From Pseudoselenomonas ruminantium (GTDB taxonomy: Bacteria; Bacillota; Negativicutes; Selenomonadales; Selenomonadaceae): DNA of 64,000 nt. The position numbers and the translations under genes were made by a program. The notes under the pieces were generated by a model. That model did not search any database. It had not been told where the DNA came from and saw nothing but the letters and a program-made list of their open reading frames with translations. Of this stretch, positions 45,276 through 53,139 are shown in pieces (position 1 is the stretch's first letter; the number at the start of each line of letters is the position of its first letter). The stretch is from contig NZ_FOQK01000003.1 of the NCBI RefSeq assembly GCF_900113715.1, positions 62,001 to 126,000 on the forward strand, in the 5' to 3' direction.

Positions 45276-47519
45276 TCAGAACGTGTGATTATACATCAGG
45301 CTCATATTCCAGCCATGATAGGAATCCGTGTCATCGCCATCGATCGTGTAGGTTTCCAGCTTGGCTGCCAGTGCAGCCCGCTCATTGCAGCGATAATCAT
45401 AGCCCAGCAGCACCGACTTGCTGCGGCGGCCGTTTTCCTCCGTGCCTGTCCGCCAGTTATAGCTCTGGCCATTCGTCTCGCCATACCCCAGCAGGATATA
45501 AACCGCCTGCTGCCGGTCAAACTGGTGTCGCCAGCCCAGGCCGCCATAGTAGCGCCGCATGCTGCTCGCCGTCGTCCCTTCCTGGTAACTGCCGATCAGA
45601 TAATACTGCCAGGAGTCCCGTTCATCGATATCCTGATTGCCGTAGAGACGCAAAATCCAATCCTCGCCATCGTCATTGCGCCCGTCGAGAGCAATAGCCC
45701 TGTCATCCAGGACGTACTCCCTTCCCCTCTCCAAATATGAGTAGAGCTGCCTGCGATAGTACGAATGGCTGGCATTGATATGCGTCAGCTGGGCGGAGAA
45801 CTGGTCGTGTTCCCCGCTGTGCCGGTACGTCAGATCCTGTCGGAACTGATTGCTGGGATCGATGCGGTCTTCTGTTTCCACATCCTGCACCCGTGACAGG
45901 TCAATCCCCCGCGCTGCGGCATAGGCACGGACAGCATCGTAACTCAGATCCGCCGCCGACAGGCTTTTTGCCACACTGCTGTGATAGCTGTAATCGCCGC
46001 GGATGATATAGCTCAGCCGCCCGGTCAGGCTGTCGCGCCCGGTGATATGCCGGGTCACCTCGATGCCCGGCGTCACCTGCCAGCCTTCGCTGAACGAATT
46101 GTACCTGGCCAGCCCATCGGCCATCATCGCATTCTGATGCACATTGGAAACGCCTGTCGGCACATTGACCGTCAGCAGATAATGCACGTCGTATTGCCTA
46201 TGGTTGTTTCTCAGCACCATGCCCAGCGTGGTATCCGTCCAGCCGCGTACATGGCCTTTGCGAAGGCCTGTATCCGAATCGAGCCAGCCCGTGGACAGCG
46301 AGAAATCCCACTGCTTCTCCGCCGCATAGAAGCCGATTGGCTGATAGAGCTGGTAGCCACGCTGCCCAGCCCCGCGCCAGGTATAGTATTCGAAGCCCAG
46401 GCCAGCGCCCCATCCCTCACCGAAATGCGCCAGCGAATCATCCGCCTGCTGCTTCCACAGCTGCGTGTCCTGAAGAGCCTGGGACGCTTCTGCCACATAA
46501 GCCGCCGCTTCCTGGCTCCATTTGATGCCATCGGCCACATCCTGCTGCCGCTGCTGGATATCCGTCTGCGCGTCGTCCTGCTGCCCGGTAAGATCTGCCA
46601 CCCACTGCCGCGCATCGCGCTCCGCATCCTCAGCCGCCTCGCGCGCAGCCACGAGGGCATCGAGCTGCGCATCCAGCGCATCCAGTGCGGCTTCGCTTTC
46701 ATCGATGGCCGCATCCAGCTCCTGCAGCCGGGCTGCCAATGGTGCCAGCTCACCGCTGCGGTCGGCCACCATGCCCGATGCCTGCCTGGCCGCATTGACC
46801 TTGGCGATGACGTCATAGAGCCGGTTCTGTTCGTAGTTGACGCTCTGCCAGGCCTGCTCGATGATAGCTTCCAGATTTTCCTGCTGCTGCTCATACGTGC
46901 GCATCTGCTCCACTACTGCCGCATAATTCCCCTGTACCGTCTGGCGGTCTGCCAGCAGCTCGCTGACAATCGTCTGCTGCGCTGAAATGTGGGGCAGGAA
47001 ATCCGCAGCTGCCCGCTGGGCAGCCAAGGCCTCCTGCGTGCGGGCAGCGCTCTCGGCTTTTGCCCGTGACAATTCCTCGGTCACCCGCTGCAAGCGGCGT
47101 TCAGCTTCATCGAGCTCCTGCCGCGACGTCGCCAGTGCCGCCGCAGCATCCCGCTCAGACTGCCTTGCCTGCTGCAGAGCAGCTTCAGCCTGCACCAAGG
47201 CATCAGCGGCTTCACGCACATTGCGTTTGGCAGCTGCGAAATCACGGATGCGGTCACGTGAATCGCGCAGGGATTGCAGGGCCTCCGGCACCTCGGTGAA
47301 CGTATGGACGGAGGCCGCCTCAGCAGCCACTGCTGGCAGCAGGCCAAGCGAACCAAGCGAAACCGCCGCCGCTCCCTGCCGCAGGAATTCCTGCTGCTGC
47401 ATGTGCCGGCGGCGGCTGCGCGTCATGCGCATGGCCGACTGCTCACGCAAGCGCCTGGCGGCAGCCGCCGCTTCTTTCTGAGGCTGCAAGCGTTTACGCC
47501 CCTTGCGGCTAAGCCTCAT
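45276..47519 (-). CDS. Coiled-coil plus beta-barrel outer-membrane protein of the pel operon
   Basis: A 747-residue protein. Residues 1-45 are strongly basic, followed by a hydrophobic signal segment (GAAAVSLGSLGLLPAVA, about 49-65) and cleavage near AAEAA. Residues about 75-365 are Ala/Gln/Glu-rich with long heptad-like helices, so a periplasmic coiled coil. Residues about 375-747 alternate polar and aromatic residues in beta-strands and end in MYNHTF, the terminal Phe typical of barrels inserted by BamA. I infer that it is the outer-membrane exit for the Pel polymer, replacing PelB, whose periplasmic part is TPR repeats. The start overlaps the pelG stop in ATGA. The very long basic N-terminus is unusual for a signal peptide. 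Confidence 0.82.
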   Translation of the reverse strand: MRLSRKGRKRLQPQKEAAAAARRLREQSAMRMTRSRRRHMQQQEFLRQGAAAVSLGSLGLLPAVAAEAASVHTFTEVPEALQSLRDSRDRIRDFAAAKRNVREAADALVQAEAALQQARQSERDAAAALATSRQELDEAERRLQRVTEELSRAKAESAARTQEALAAQRAAADFLPHISAQQTIVSELLADRQTVQGNYAAVVEQMRTYEQQQENLEAIIEQAWQSVNYEQNRLYDVIAKVNAARQASGMVADRSGELAPLAARLQELDAAIDESEAALDALDAQLDALVAAREAAEDAERDARQWVADLTGQQDDAQTDIQQRQQDVADGIKWSQEAAAYVAEASQALQDTQLWKQQADDSLAHFGEGWGAGLGFEYYTWRGAGQRGYQLYQPIGFYAAEKQWDFSLSTGWLDSDTGLRKGHVRGWTDTTLGMVLRNNHRQYDVHYLLTVNVPTGVSNVHQNAMMADGLARYNSFSEGWQVTPGIEVTRHITGRDSLTGRLSYIIRGDYSYHSSVAKSLSAADLSYDAVRAYAAARGIDLSRVQDVETEDRIDPSNQFRQDLTYRHSGEHDQFSAQLTHINASHSYYRRQLYSYLERGREYVLDDRAIALDGRNDDGEDWILRLYGNQDIDERDSWQYYLIGSYQEGTTASSMRRYYGGLGWRHQFDRQQAVYILLGYGETNGQSYNWRTGTEENGRRSKSVLLGYDYRCNERAALAAKLETYTIDGDDTDSYHGWNMSLMYNHTF

Positions 47520-48997
47520 GGCTCCTCCCTCCTCTCTCGCTCCAAATCAACATACCGCTCCCCATACAAACGCATGGCCAGCCGGGTAAGCAGACCATGT
47601 GGCGGCTGATAGAAGACAGGCTGTGAGCAGAATACCAGATAGTTGATGCGGCTGGCAAAATGATCGAGCCGCCAGGCAGCGACCACAAAGCTTGCTGCCG
47701 CCGCCAGGAAAAAGGTGAACCCGTAGCTCTGCTCCCCCCACCAGCAAAGGCCCAAGACGCCCAGCACCAGATTGCTGGCCAAGAAGAACAATGACACCAT
47801 GAGCACATCCTTCTGATAGTCAAAATAGATCAGCAGAATGTAGATGAGCTGCAGCAGTCCCGTAAAGAAGGCACCGAACAGCAGGACATTGAACATGTTG
47901 ACCTGCTCATAGGTAATCCCCGCCCGCGACAGGATATAGCTGCCCAGCGCCAGGAACACCAGCGTGAACACCAGCTGCAGCTCTGCGGCATGCCGCAGCT
48001 CAAACCACAGGACATGCAACAGGTCCTTGCGCGCATCCTCGATCTGCCGGAAATTCCCCTTGCGCGTGATATGCGAGAAATAGACTGCATAACGCTGGTA
48101 AAAATTCGTCTCCACTGACACGACAAACACCATCATGAGCGGCAGGACTGACAGCAGCGCATAGAAGGTGACCACATCATAGACCGGCGAATAGCGGAAG
48201 GTTCCCGCCACTTCGACACCCCAAGGGCCAAACCAGATCAGGATATTGGGCAGGAACAGTCCGGCCGCATAGCTGGCAGCGATCACGAACAGCCGCCAAT
48301 GGCGCTCGAAATACGGCAAGAACGCAAAGTTCATGCCATCTTCCGGCAAGCCAAAGCAGGCAGCGATGTGCCACAGGAACAACAGGACACAAAGGGCCAT
48401 GCCCATATCGACGGCCAGCAGCGCAGACTGCTCGGCCGGCAGCCAGCCTGCCCCTAGCAGCTGCGCTGCCAGCATTATACTCACCACGACGCCAGCCAGA
48501 TAGCTCAGCAGCAACCGCTTGTATTTCTTGATGGCTGTCAGGTATACGCTTTCCACCCAGGAAATCAGCAGCAGGGCAAAGAACAGATATGCGAGCCACT
48601 TCGTCAACGATGCCAGCGGTCTGCCCCATAAGAAAGCCAGCGCCAGAAGCCCCCCGAGGGCAGATAGCAGCGCCGCACTGCCAAACAGTGAAGCCGTGAT
48701 ATCCTTGTAACGTGCCAGCGACAGGGAATCAGCCAGATAGCGCGTAAGCACCATCGTGAAGCCGCTCGACAAGATCTGCGAGAAAATGAACGCATACACC
48801 ACAGCCGCCACAAAGACCTGCACGGACTCCGCCGGCACGGCAAAGTGCCGGAACAGCAGCTGGACGGCCAGTACCATGCCCGTCAGCAAGGCAAAGGGCC
48901 CCGCCGTGATGATGGCCGAGTACGAATAAGCCCGGATATGACCAGCCGCCGTCCGGGCCGTAAAGAGTTTCTTCAGTTCGAAGCCGACGCCTGCCAT
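47516..48997 (-). CDS. pelG: PelG-like polysaccharide transporter
   Basis: A 493-residue inner-membrane protein with about twelve hydrophobic segments. It starts MAGVGFELKKLF, the characteristic PelG opening, and PelG belongs to the polysaccharide transporter (PST/MOP) group. In the Pel system it moves the growing polymer across the inner membrane with PelF, PelE and PelD. Its start overlaps the pelF stop by one base and its end overlaps the porin gene by four, so the genes are translationally coupled. Confidence 0.93.
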   Translation of the reverse strand: MAGVGFELKKLFTARTAAGHIRAYSYSAIITAGPFALLTGMVLAVQLLFRHFAVPAESVQVFVAAVVYAFIFSQILSSGFTMVLTRYLADSLSLARYKDITASLFGSAALLSALGGLLALAFLWGRPLASLTKWLAYLFFALLLISWVESVYLTAIKKYKRLLLSYLAGVVVSIMLAAQLLGAGWLPAEQSALLAVDMGMALCVLLFLWHIAACFGLPEDGMNFAFLPYFERHWRLFVIAASYAAGLFLPNILIWFGPWGVEVAGTFRYSPVYDVVTFYALLSVLPLMMVFVVSVETNFYQRYAVYFSHITRKGNFRQIEDARKDLLHVLWFELRHAAELQLVFTLVFLALGSYILSRAGITYEQVNMFNVLLFGAFFTGLLQLIYILLIYFDYQKDVLMVSLFFLASNLVLGVLGLCWWGEQSYGFTFFLAAAASFVVAAWRLDHFASRINYLVFCSQPVFYQPPHGLLTRLAMRLYGERYVDLERERREEP

Positions 48998-50424
48998 CAG
49001 CCCTTGACCTCCTTTGCCTGCGCGTATATCCTGCGATACGCTGCCAGGAAATGTTCATACGTGTAGCCGCGCTTGACGCGCTCGTAGCCGATGCTGCCCA
49101 TCTGCCGCCTGAGCGCAAAGTCACGGCCCAGCCGGACAATCTCCTTGGCCATGGCTTCAAAATCCATCGGGGCAACGATAGCCCCCGCCGCCCCGAGCGT
49201 ATCCGTACTGTCGCCATAGATGAGCTCACGGCAGCAGCCGACATCCGTCGTCACAAACGGCCGATGCGCCGCCTGCCCTTCCAGCACCGCCAGCGGCTGC
49301 CCCTCACTGATGCTCGAAAGGATCATAAGATCTATCTGCGGCAGATACTTGACGATATCCACCGACCCAGTAAATGTCACATCCTCAATCCGCAGCATGG
49401 CTACGGTCTGCTGGCATAAGGCATAATATTCGGGATCTTCATCGAAGCCGCCCATGATGACCAGCCGGGCTGCGGGAATCTCCTGCTTGACGAGGAAGAA
49501 GGCCCGCAGCAGCGTGACAATATCCTTGATGGGCACAACGCGGACAACAGCTCCGAGCGTAAGCGGCCCCTCATGGGGCTGCAGTTCAGGAATCTGCGCA
49601 AAACGCTCCATATGCACGCCATTCGGCACGATGCCGATCTTTGCCGGATCGCAGCCCAGGTCGCGCTCAATCTCGGCATTGTGCTCAAACAGCGTATAGA
49701 CATGATCGGCCACCCGGTAAGACAATCTGGCCAGATTGTAGAAATACTGGATCCAGACCGACTTGAAGTCGCCCTTGGCCCAATCGCTCTTGATGATCTC
49801 CACCTCGCGCTCACGCGAGTAGATGCCATGCTCCGTGATGATGAATGGCTTATGGTAGACCTCCGCTGCCATCGCACCGATCACCCCGCAGTAGCCCGTG
49901 GCGACACTGTGATAGACATCCGCTGCTGGCAAATCCTGCTGCAGCAGGAAGAACAGGGGCAGCAGCATCGAGCGCAGGGTCCAGAAGAAATCCGTGAAGG
50001 GCAGATACGGATAGTTCTCCTCGTATACCCGCTGGATCACATCGAAGAAATCGCTGCTCATGAAGATGTCCAGCGGGCTCTGGAACCGGCCGCGGTCACG
50101 GAAGATCACCGACAGCTCCTGGACGTTGATAGGCTTGCTGCCTGTCACCAGCTCGTAAAGCAGTTTCCGCTCAGCCGCGTTCAGGATATTCTCCCGCATT
50201 CCCTTTGACTTGAGGCTCAGGATATCATCGAGGAACTCCTCCTGCACGCCAACCACATTGGCCGGGAGCTTGTATTTGAAATCGCCGCGGTTCTTGGCCT
50301 CGGCCCCGATGGAGTAGATGAAGAACTCATGCTCCGGCAAGCCTTGTATAAGCATCTGGCACCAGGAAGATACACCGCCTACCACATAGGGATAGGACCC
50401 TTCCGTCAACAGGCAGATACGCAT
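48997..50424 (-). CDS. pelF: PelF-like glycosyltransferase, GT4 family
   Basis: A 475-residue cytoplasmic glycosyltransferase of GT-B fold. The N-terminal MRICLLTEGSYPYVVGGVSSW is the PelF start. The C-terminal nucleotide-sugar site has the E-x7-E motif in SEGQPLAVLE, near residue 372. PelF polymerises GalNAc/GlcNAc from UDP-sugars. Its start overlaps the stop of the DUF2194 gene by one base. Confidence 0.94.
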   Translation of the reverse strand: MRICLLTEGSYPYVVGGVSSWCQMLIQGLPEHEFFIYSIGAEAKNRGDFKYKLPANVVGVQEEFLDDILSLKSKGMRENILNAAERKLLYELVTGSKPINVQELSVIFRDRGRFQSPLDIFMSSDFFDVIQRVYEENYPYLPFTDFFWTLRSMLLPLFFLLQQDLPAADVYHSVATGYCGVIGAMAAEVYHKPFIITEHGIYSREREVEIIKSDWAKGDFKSVWIQYFYNLARLSYRVADHVYTLFEHNAEIERDLGCDPAKIGIVPNGVHMERFAQIPELQPHEGPLTLGAVVRVVPIKDIVTLLRAFFLVKQEIPAARLVIMGGFDEDPEYYALCQQTVAMLRIEDVTFTGSVDIVKYLPQIDLMILSSISEGQPLAVLEGQAAHRPFVTTDVGCCRELIYGDSTDTLGAAGAIVAPMDFEAMAKEIVRLGRDFALRRQMGSIGYERVKRGYTYEHFLAAYRRIYAQAKEVKG

Positions 50425-52247
50425 CAGTTCTCCTCCTTCCAGAATAATACCGCTTTGGCAGACTGCGTCTCAATCATATAGCAGTCCGTGCCAATGCGCG
50501 TGAACTCCGCCCCCTCCGCATGACCGATGGTCTTATCCGTATGCAGGATGAACCGCAGCGGATGACCAAAATCCCAGCAATGCAGCACCAGCCGGTCCGT
50601 GAGCCGCTGCACGCGGTAGTCCATGTCGAGATAATCATCCAGATAGGCTGCACACTCCGAATCCGTCACGGGGCGCAGCCAATCATAGCGCGCCTGCATC
50701 TCTGCCAAGAACGCCCGGAACCCCTTTTCCATCATTGCCCAGCTTTTATCCTGGCTCTCCACATAGAACATCTCATCGGGATGGACGAAATGGGAAAAAC
50801 AACCGATATAGTTGATGACACTGATCTGCTCATAGATGCTCTGCCGGCTCGGCATATAGCCGGCAGAAGTGCGCGGGATATCATAGGTGCCATCCCCCTG
50901 GCGGTCAAAATCCGTGATATACGCCTTATCGGGAGCTACACCATCAAACAGGGAGGAAAAGATCCGCACCTCGGGGAACACCTGCCGTATCGCCGCCTTG
51001 CCCTCAGGGCTCAGGATATCCGATGGCGGCACATAGGCCCGGATCTCATAACCGGGATAGGCATCCTCTACATAGCGCCGAAGCTCCTGCAGCGACTCAG
51101 CCATGGCCTGCTGGCTGGGCCAGGGCTGGTAATCAAGATTCCCCTGGTTATAGCCCGCTGGTGCCAGCGACTGATGGTTATAGCCGTGGATGCCCAGCTC
51201 GCCGCCCATGTCCAGCAGCTCCCGTCCGTAGATGATGAAATCATTGCGGATACGGCTGCCAGCCGGCGGCACAAAGGGCCCCTCGACCTGATTGCCATAC
51301 GACTCGATGATGAGCCCCGTATACTTCAGATTGAAATCCTTGGCTGCCTGCCGCATATACGGCCACCAACGCTGGCGATAGAAATCCTCCGTCGTCAGCT
51401 GCATTTCCGCATAGATCTTGGGATTGGTGCCCTCGGGGATCGGTGCAGGGAAATCATCGATGAAGACCAGCTTCGTCCCCAGGACGGGATAGATATCCTC
51501 CGCCCCGCAGTGGGCGATGACAGCCGTCAGCAGTCCCGCATTCGTCTTGTCGTCGCGCACACTGCCATTGTAGACCAGGTACTTCCCCTTGCCGGCCGCA
51601 TGCTCCCAGAGCAGCGGCTGGCCGTCTGCCGCACTGATATGCAGCGTGGCATCGCCGCTCAACTGCGCCTCGGTGCAGACCGTATCATAGACCGTCCCCT
51701 CGCCAAAGGAAGCCCCCTGGCCGCCAAACAGGAAATCCGTCCAGAGATGGATGCCACGGACTGTCTTGCCGCCGCCCAACCGCGCAACGCCCAGCTCCGC
51801 GAGCAAGTCCTGCGGCAGACTGCCGTCTGCCGCTTCCAGCCGCATCAGAACAGCTACGGTTCCACCTGCCGCCGCATACTGGCGCACCGCTGGCAGGCAG
51901 GCCACGCGCTCGAGGCTGCCTGACGCCAACAGGACACCACGGTAGCCGCCGTCAACGGCCGTATCATCCGCATAGATGGAGGCGATGTCGCAGTCCTTCT
52001 TCTGCTGCGCCAAGATCTTTGCCAACCGATGGCGGGCAAACACGCTGCCCACATCCCGCGGGTCATAGAGGATGAGATATCTGTCCCGCGCCTGTGCCAC
52101 CGCATCCCCCTGCTCCTCCATCGCTGGCAGCAGCGCCAGATTCCGCAGCGGTGACAGGTGCAGGAAGCCATCCATGCGGCTGAACTGGAAAAACACGCCC
52201 AGCACCATGACCAGGGCGAACACCAGCGCAATGCCCCGTTTATCCAT
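50424..52247 (-). CDS. DUF2194 protein, PelA deacetylase-like
   Basis: A 607-residue protein with one N-terminal membrane anchor (about 6-22) and a large extracytoplasmic part. Residues 55-245 are Rossmann-like. Residues 255-480 look like a CE4-type deacetylase, with Asp264/Asp265 in FIDDFP and His354/His358 in HGYNH. DUF2194 proteins occupy the place of the PelA deacetylase domain in Gram-positive pel operons. It likely deacetylates the polymer as it leaves the inner membrane. The start overlaps pelE by 8 bases, with AAGGAGG inside the pelE end. Confidence 0.87.
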   Translation of the reverse strand: MDKRGIALVFALVMVLGVFFQFSRMDGFLHLSPLRNLALLPAMEEQGDAVAQARDRYLILYDPRDVGSVFARHRLAKILAQQKKDCDIASIYADDTAVDGGYRGVLLASGSLERVACLPAVRQYAAAGGTVAVLMRLEAADGSLPQDLLAELGVARLGGGKTVRGIHLWTDFLFGGQGASFGEGTVYDTVCTEAQLSGDATLHISAADGQPLLWEHAAGKGKYLVYNGSVRDDKTNAGLLTAVIAHCGAEDIYPVLGTKLVFIDDFPAPIPEGTNPKIYAEMQLTTEDFYRQRWWPYMRQAAKDFNLKYTGLIIESYGNQVEGPFVPPAGSRIRNDFIIYGRELLDMGGELGIHGYNHQSLAPAGYNQGNLDYQPWPSQQAMAESLQELRRYVEDAYPGYEIRAYVPPSDILSPEGKAAIRQVFPEVRIFSSLFDGVAPDKAYITDFDRQGDGTYDIPRTSAGYMPSRQSIYEQISVINYIGCFSHFVHPDEMFYVESQDKSWAMMEKGFRAFLAEMQARYDWLRPVTDSECAAYLDDYLDMDYRVQRLTDRLVLHCWDFGHPLRFILHTDKTIGHAEGAEFTRIGTDCYMIETQSAKAVLFWKEEN

Positions 52248-53139
52248 TGCTGCGTACCTCCTTATCCCAAAAACGGATCACCTGCAGCGCCTTCTGCGAC
52301 AACTCCAGCGGCGAAGCCTTCAGCGCCTGGATTGCCCGCTGCAGGTCCTCCGGCCTGTGCTCCGCCTGGTAAAGCTCGATATACATGAGATACGATTCTT
52401 CCCGCGCAGGGAAACGCAGCATCATCTGCTCGCAGACCTGCTCCGCCGTGCGGAAATTGCGTATATCGAGGAGCTGCCCGATCTCCTCGCAGTAATAGCC
52501 GATATTGTCCGGCCGCAGCGCCAGCAGGCGATCCAGCAAGCCGATATAGTCCCCCTGCTTCTTGCGCCAGGTCACATGATCGATGAACTCCCGCTGCGAC
52601 AGGTATTCGCGCAGCATCTCCACGTATTCCTCGAGCAGCACCACATCTTCTTCCCGCTGGCCGGAAAGCACGGCACTCTCCTGCTCGAAAAGCTTCGTCT
52701 CAAGCTTTTCCATACGCGTCGTCAGCATCGATACCGCATAATAGGCAATCTCCCGGTCACGGTCATGCATGGCCATCTGCAGGATATTCTGGTTATCGAC
52801 GACCGACTGCTTGATGGCCTCCGTGAAGAAATGGCGCTTCTGCTGCACATCGCTGACCAGGAAGGCGTCATTGAGCGGGATGATATCACGATCCAATTCC
52901 GTGCCGCGGAAGAACGCCTCGCCCGCATCTTCCTGCTCCGGTACCCGCTCCCGATACAGATGCAGCAGCCGGCAGCCAAGCTTGAACAGCAGCAGGATGA
53001 CCAGCCCGCAGAATGGCAGGCAGAGCACCAGCACAGACTCCGCCAAGGCCCGCGGCAGGGAATGGGCCCGCCAGTCGAGCCAGAAGAACGCCGCTGTGAG
53101 CAGCAGATGGCACAGGACTGCCAACGAAAACATACTCAT
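52240..53139 (-). CDS. pelE: PelE-like TPR membrane protein
   Basis: A 299-residue protein with two N-terminal membrane segments (about 3-18 and 32-55) and a helical cytoplasmic domain with TPR-like repeats (ALRPDNIGYYCEEIGQLLDI and similar). This is the PelE layout; PelE bridges PelD, PelF and PelG in the inner-membrane complex. Its start overlaps the PelD stop in ATGA. Confidence 0.87.
   Translation of the reverse strand: MSMFSLAVLCHLLLTAAFFWLDWRAHSLPRALAESVLVLCLPFCGLVILLLFKLGCRLLHLYRERVPEQEDAGEAFFRGTELDRDIIPLNDAFLVSDVQQKRHFFTEAIKQSVVDNQNILQMAMHDRDREIAYYAVSMLTTRMEKLETKLFEQESAVLSGQREEDVVLLEEYVEMLREYLSQREFIDHVTWRKKQGDYIGLLDRLLALRPDNIGYYCEEIGQLLDIRNFRTAEQVCEQMMLRFPAREESYLMYIELYQAEHRPEDLQRAIQALKASPLELSQKALQVIRFWDKEVRSNG

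Noticed and set aside
50520-51923. 467-codon open frame on the plus strand
   Set aside because: Antisense to the DUF2194 gene of the pel operon. Low-complexity His/Arg/Ile composition.
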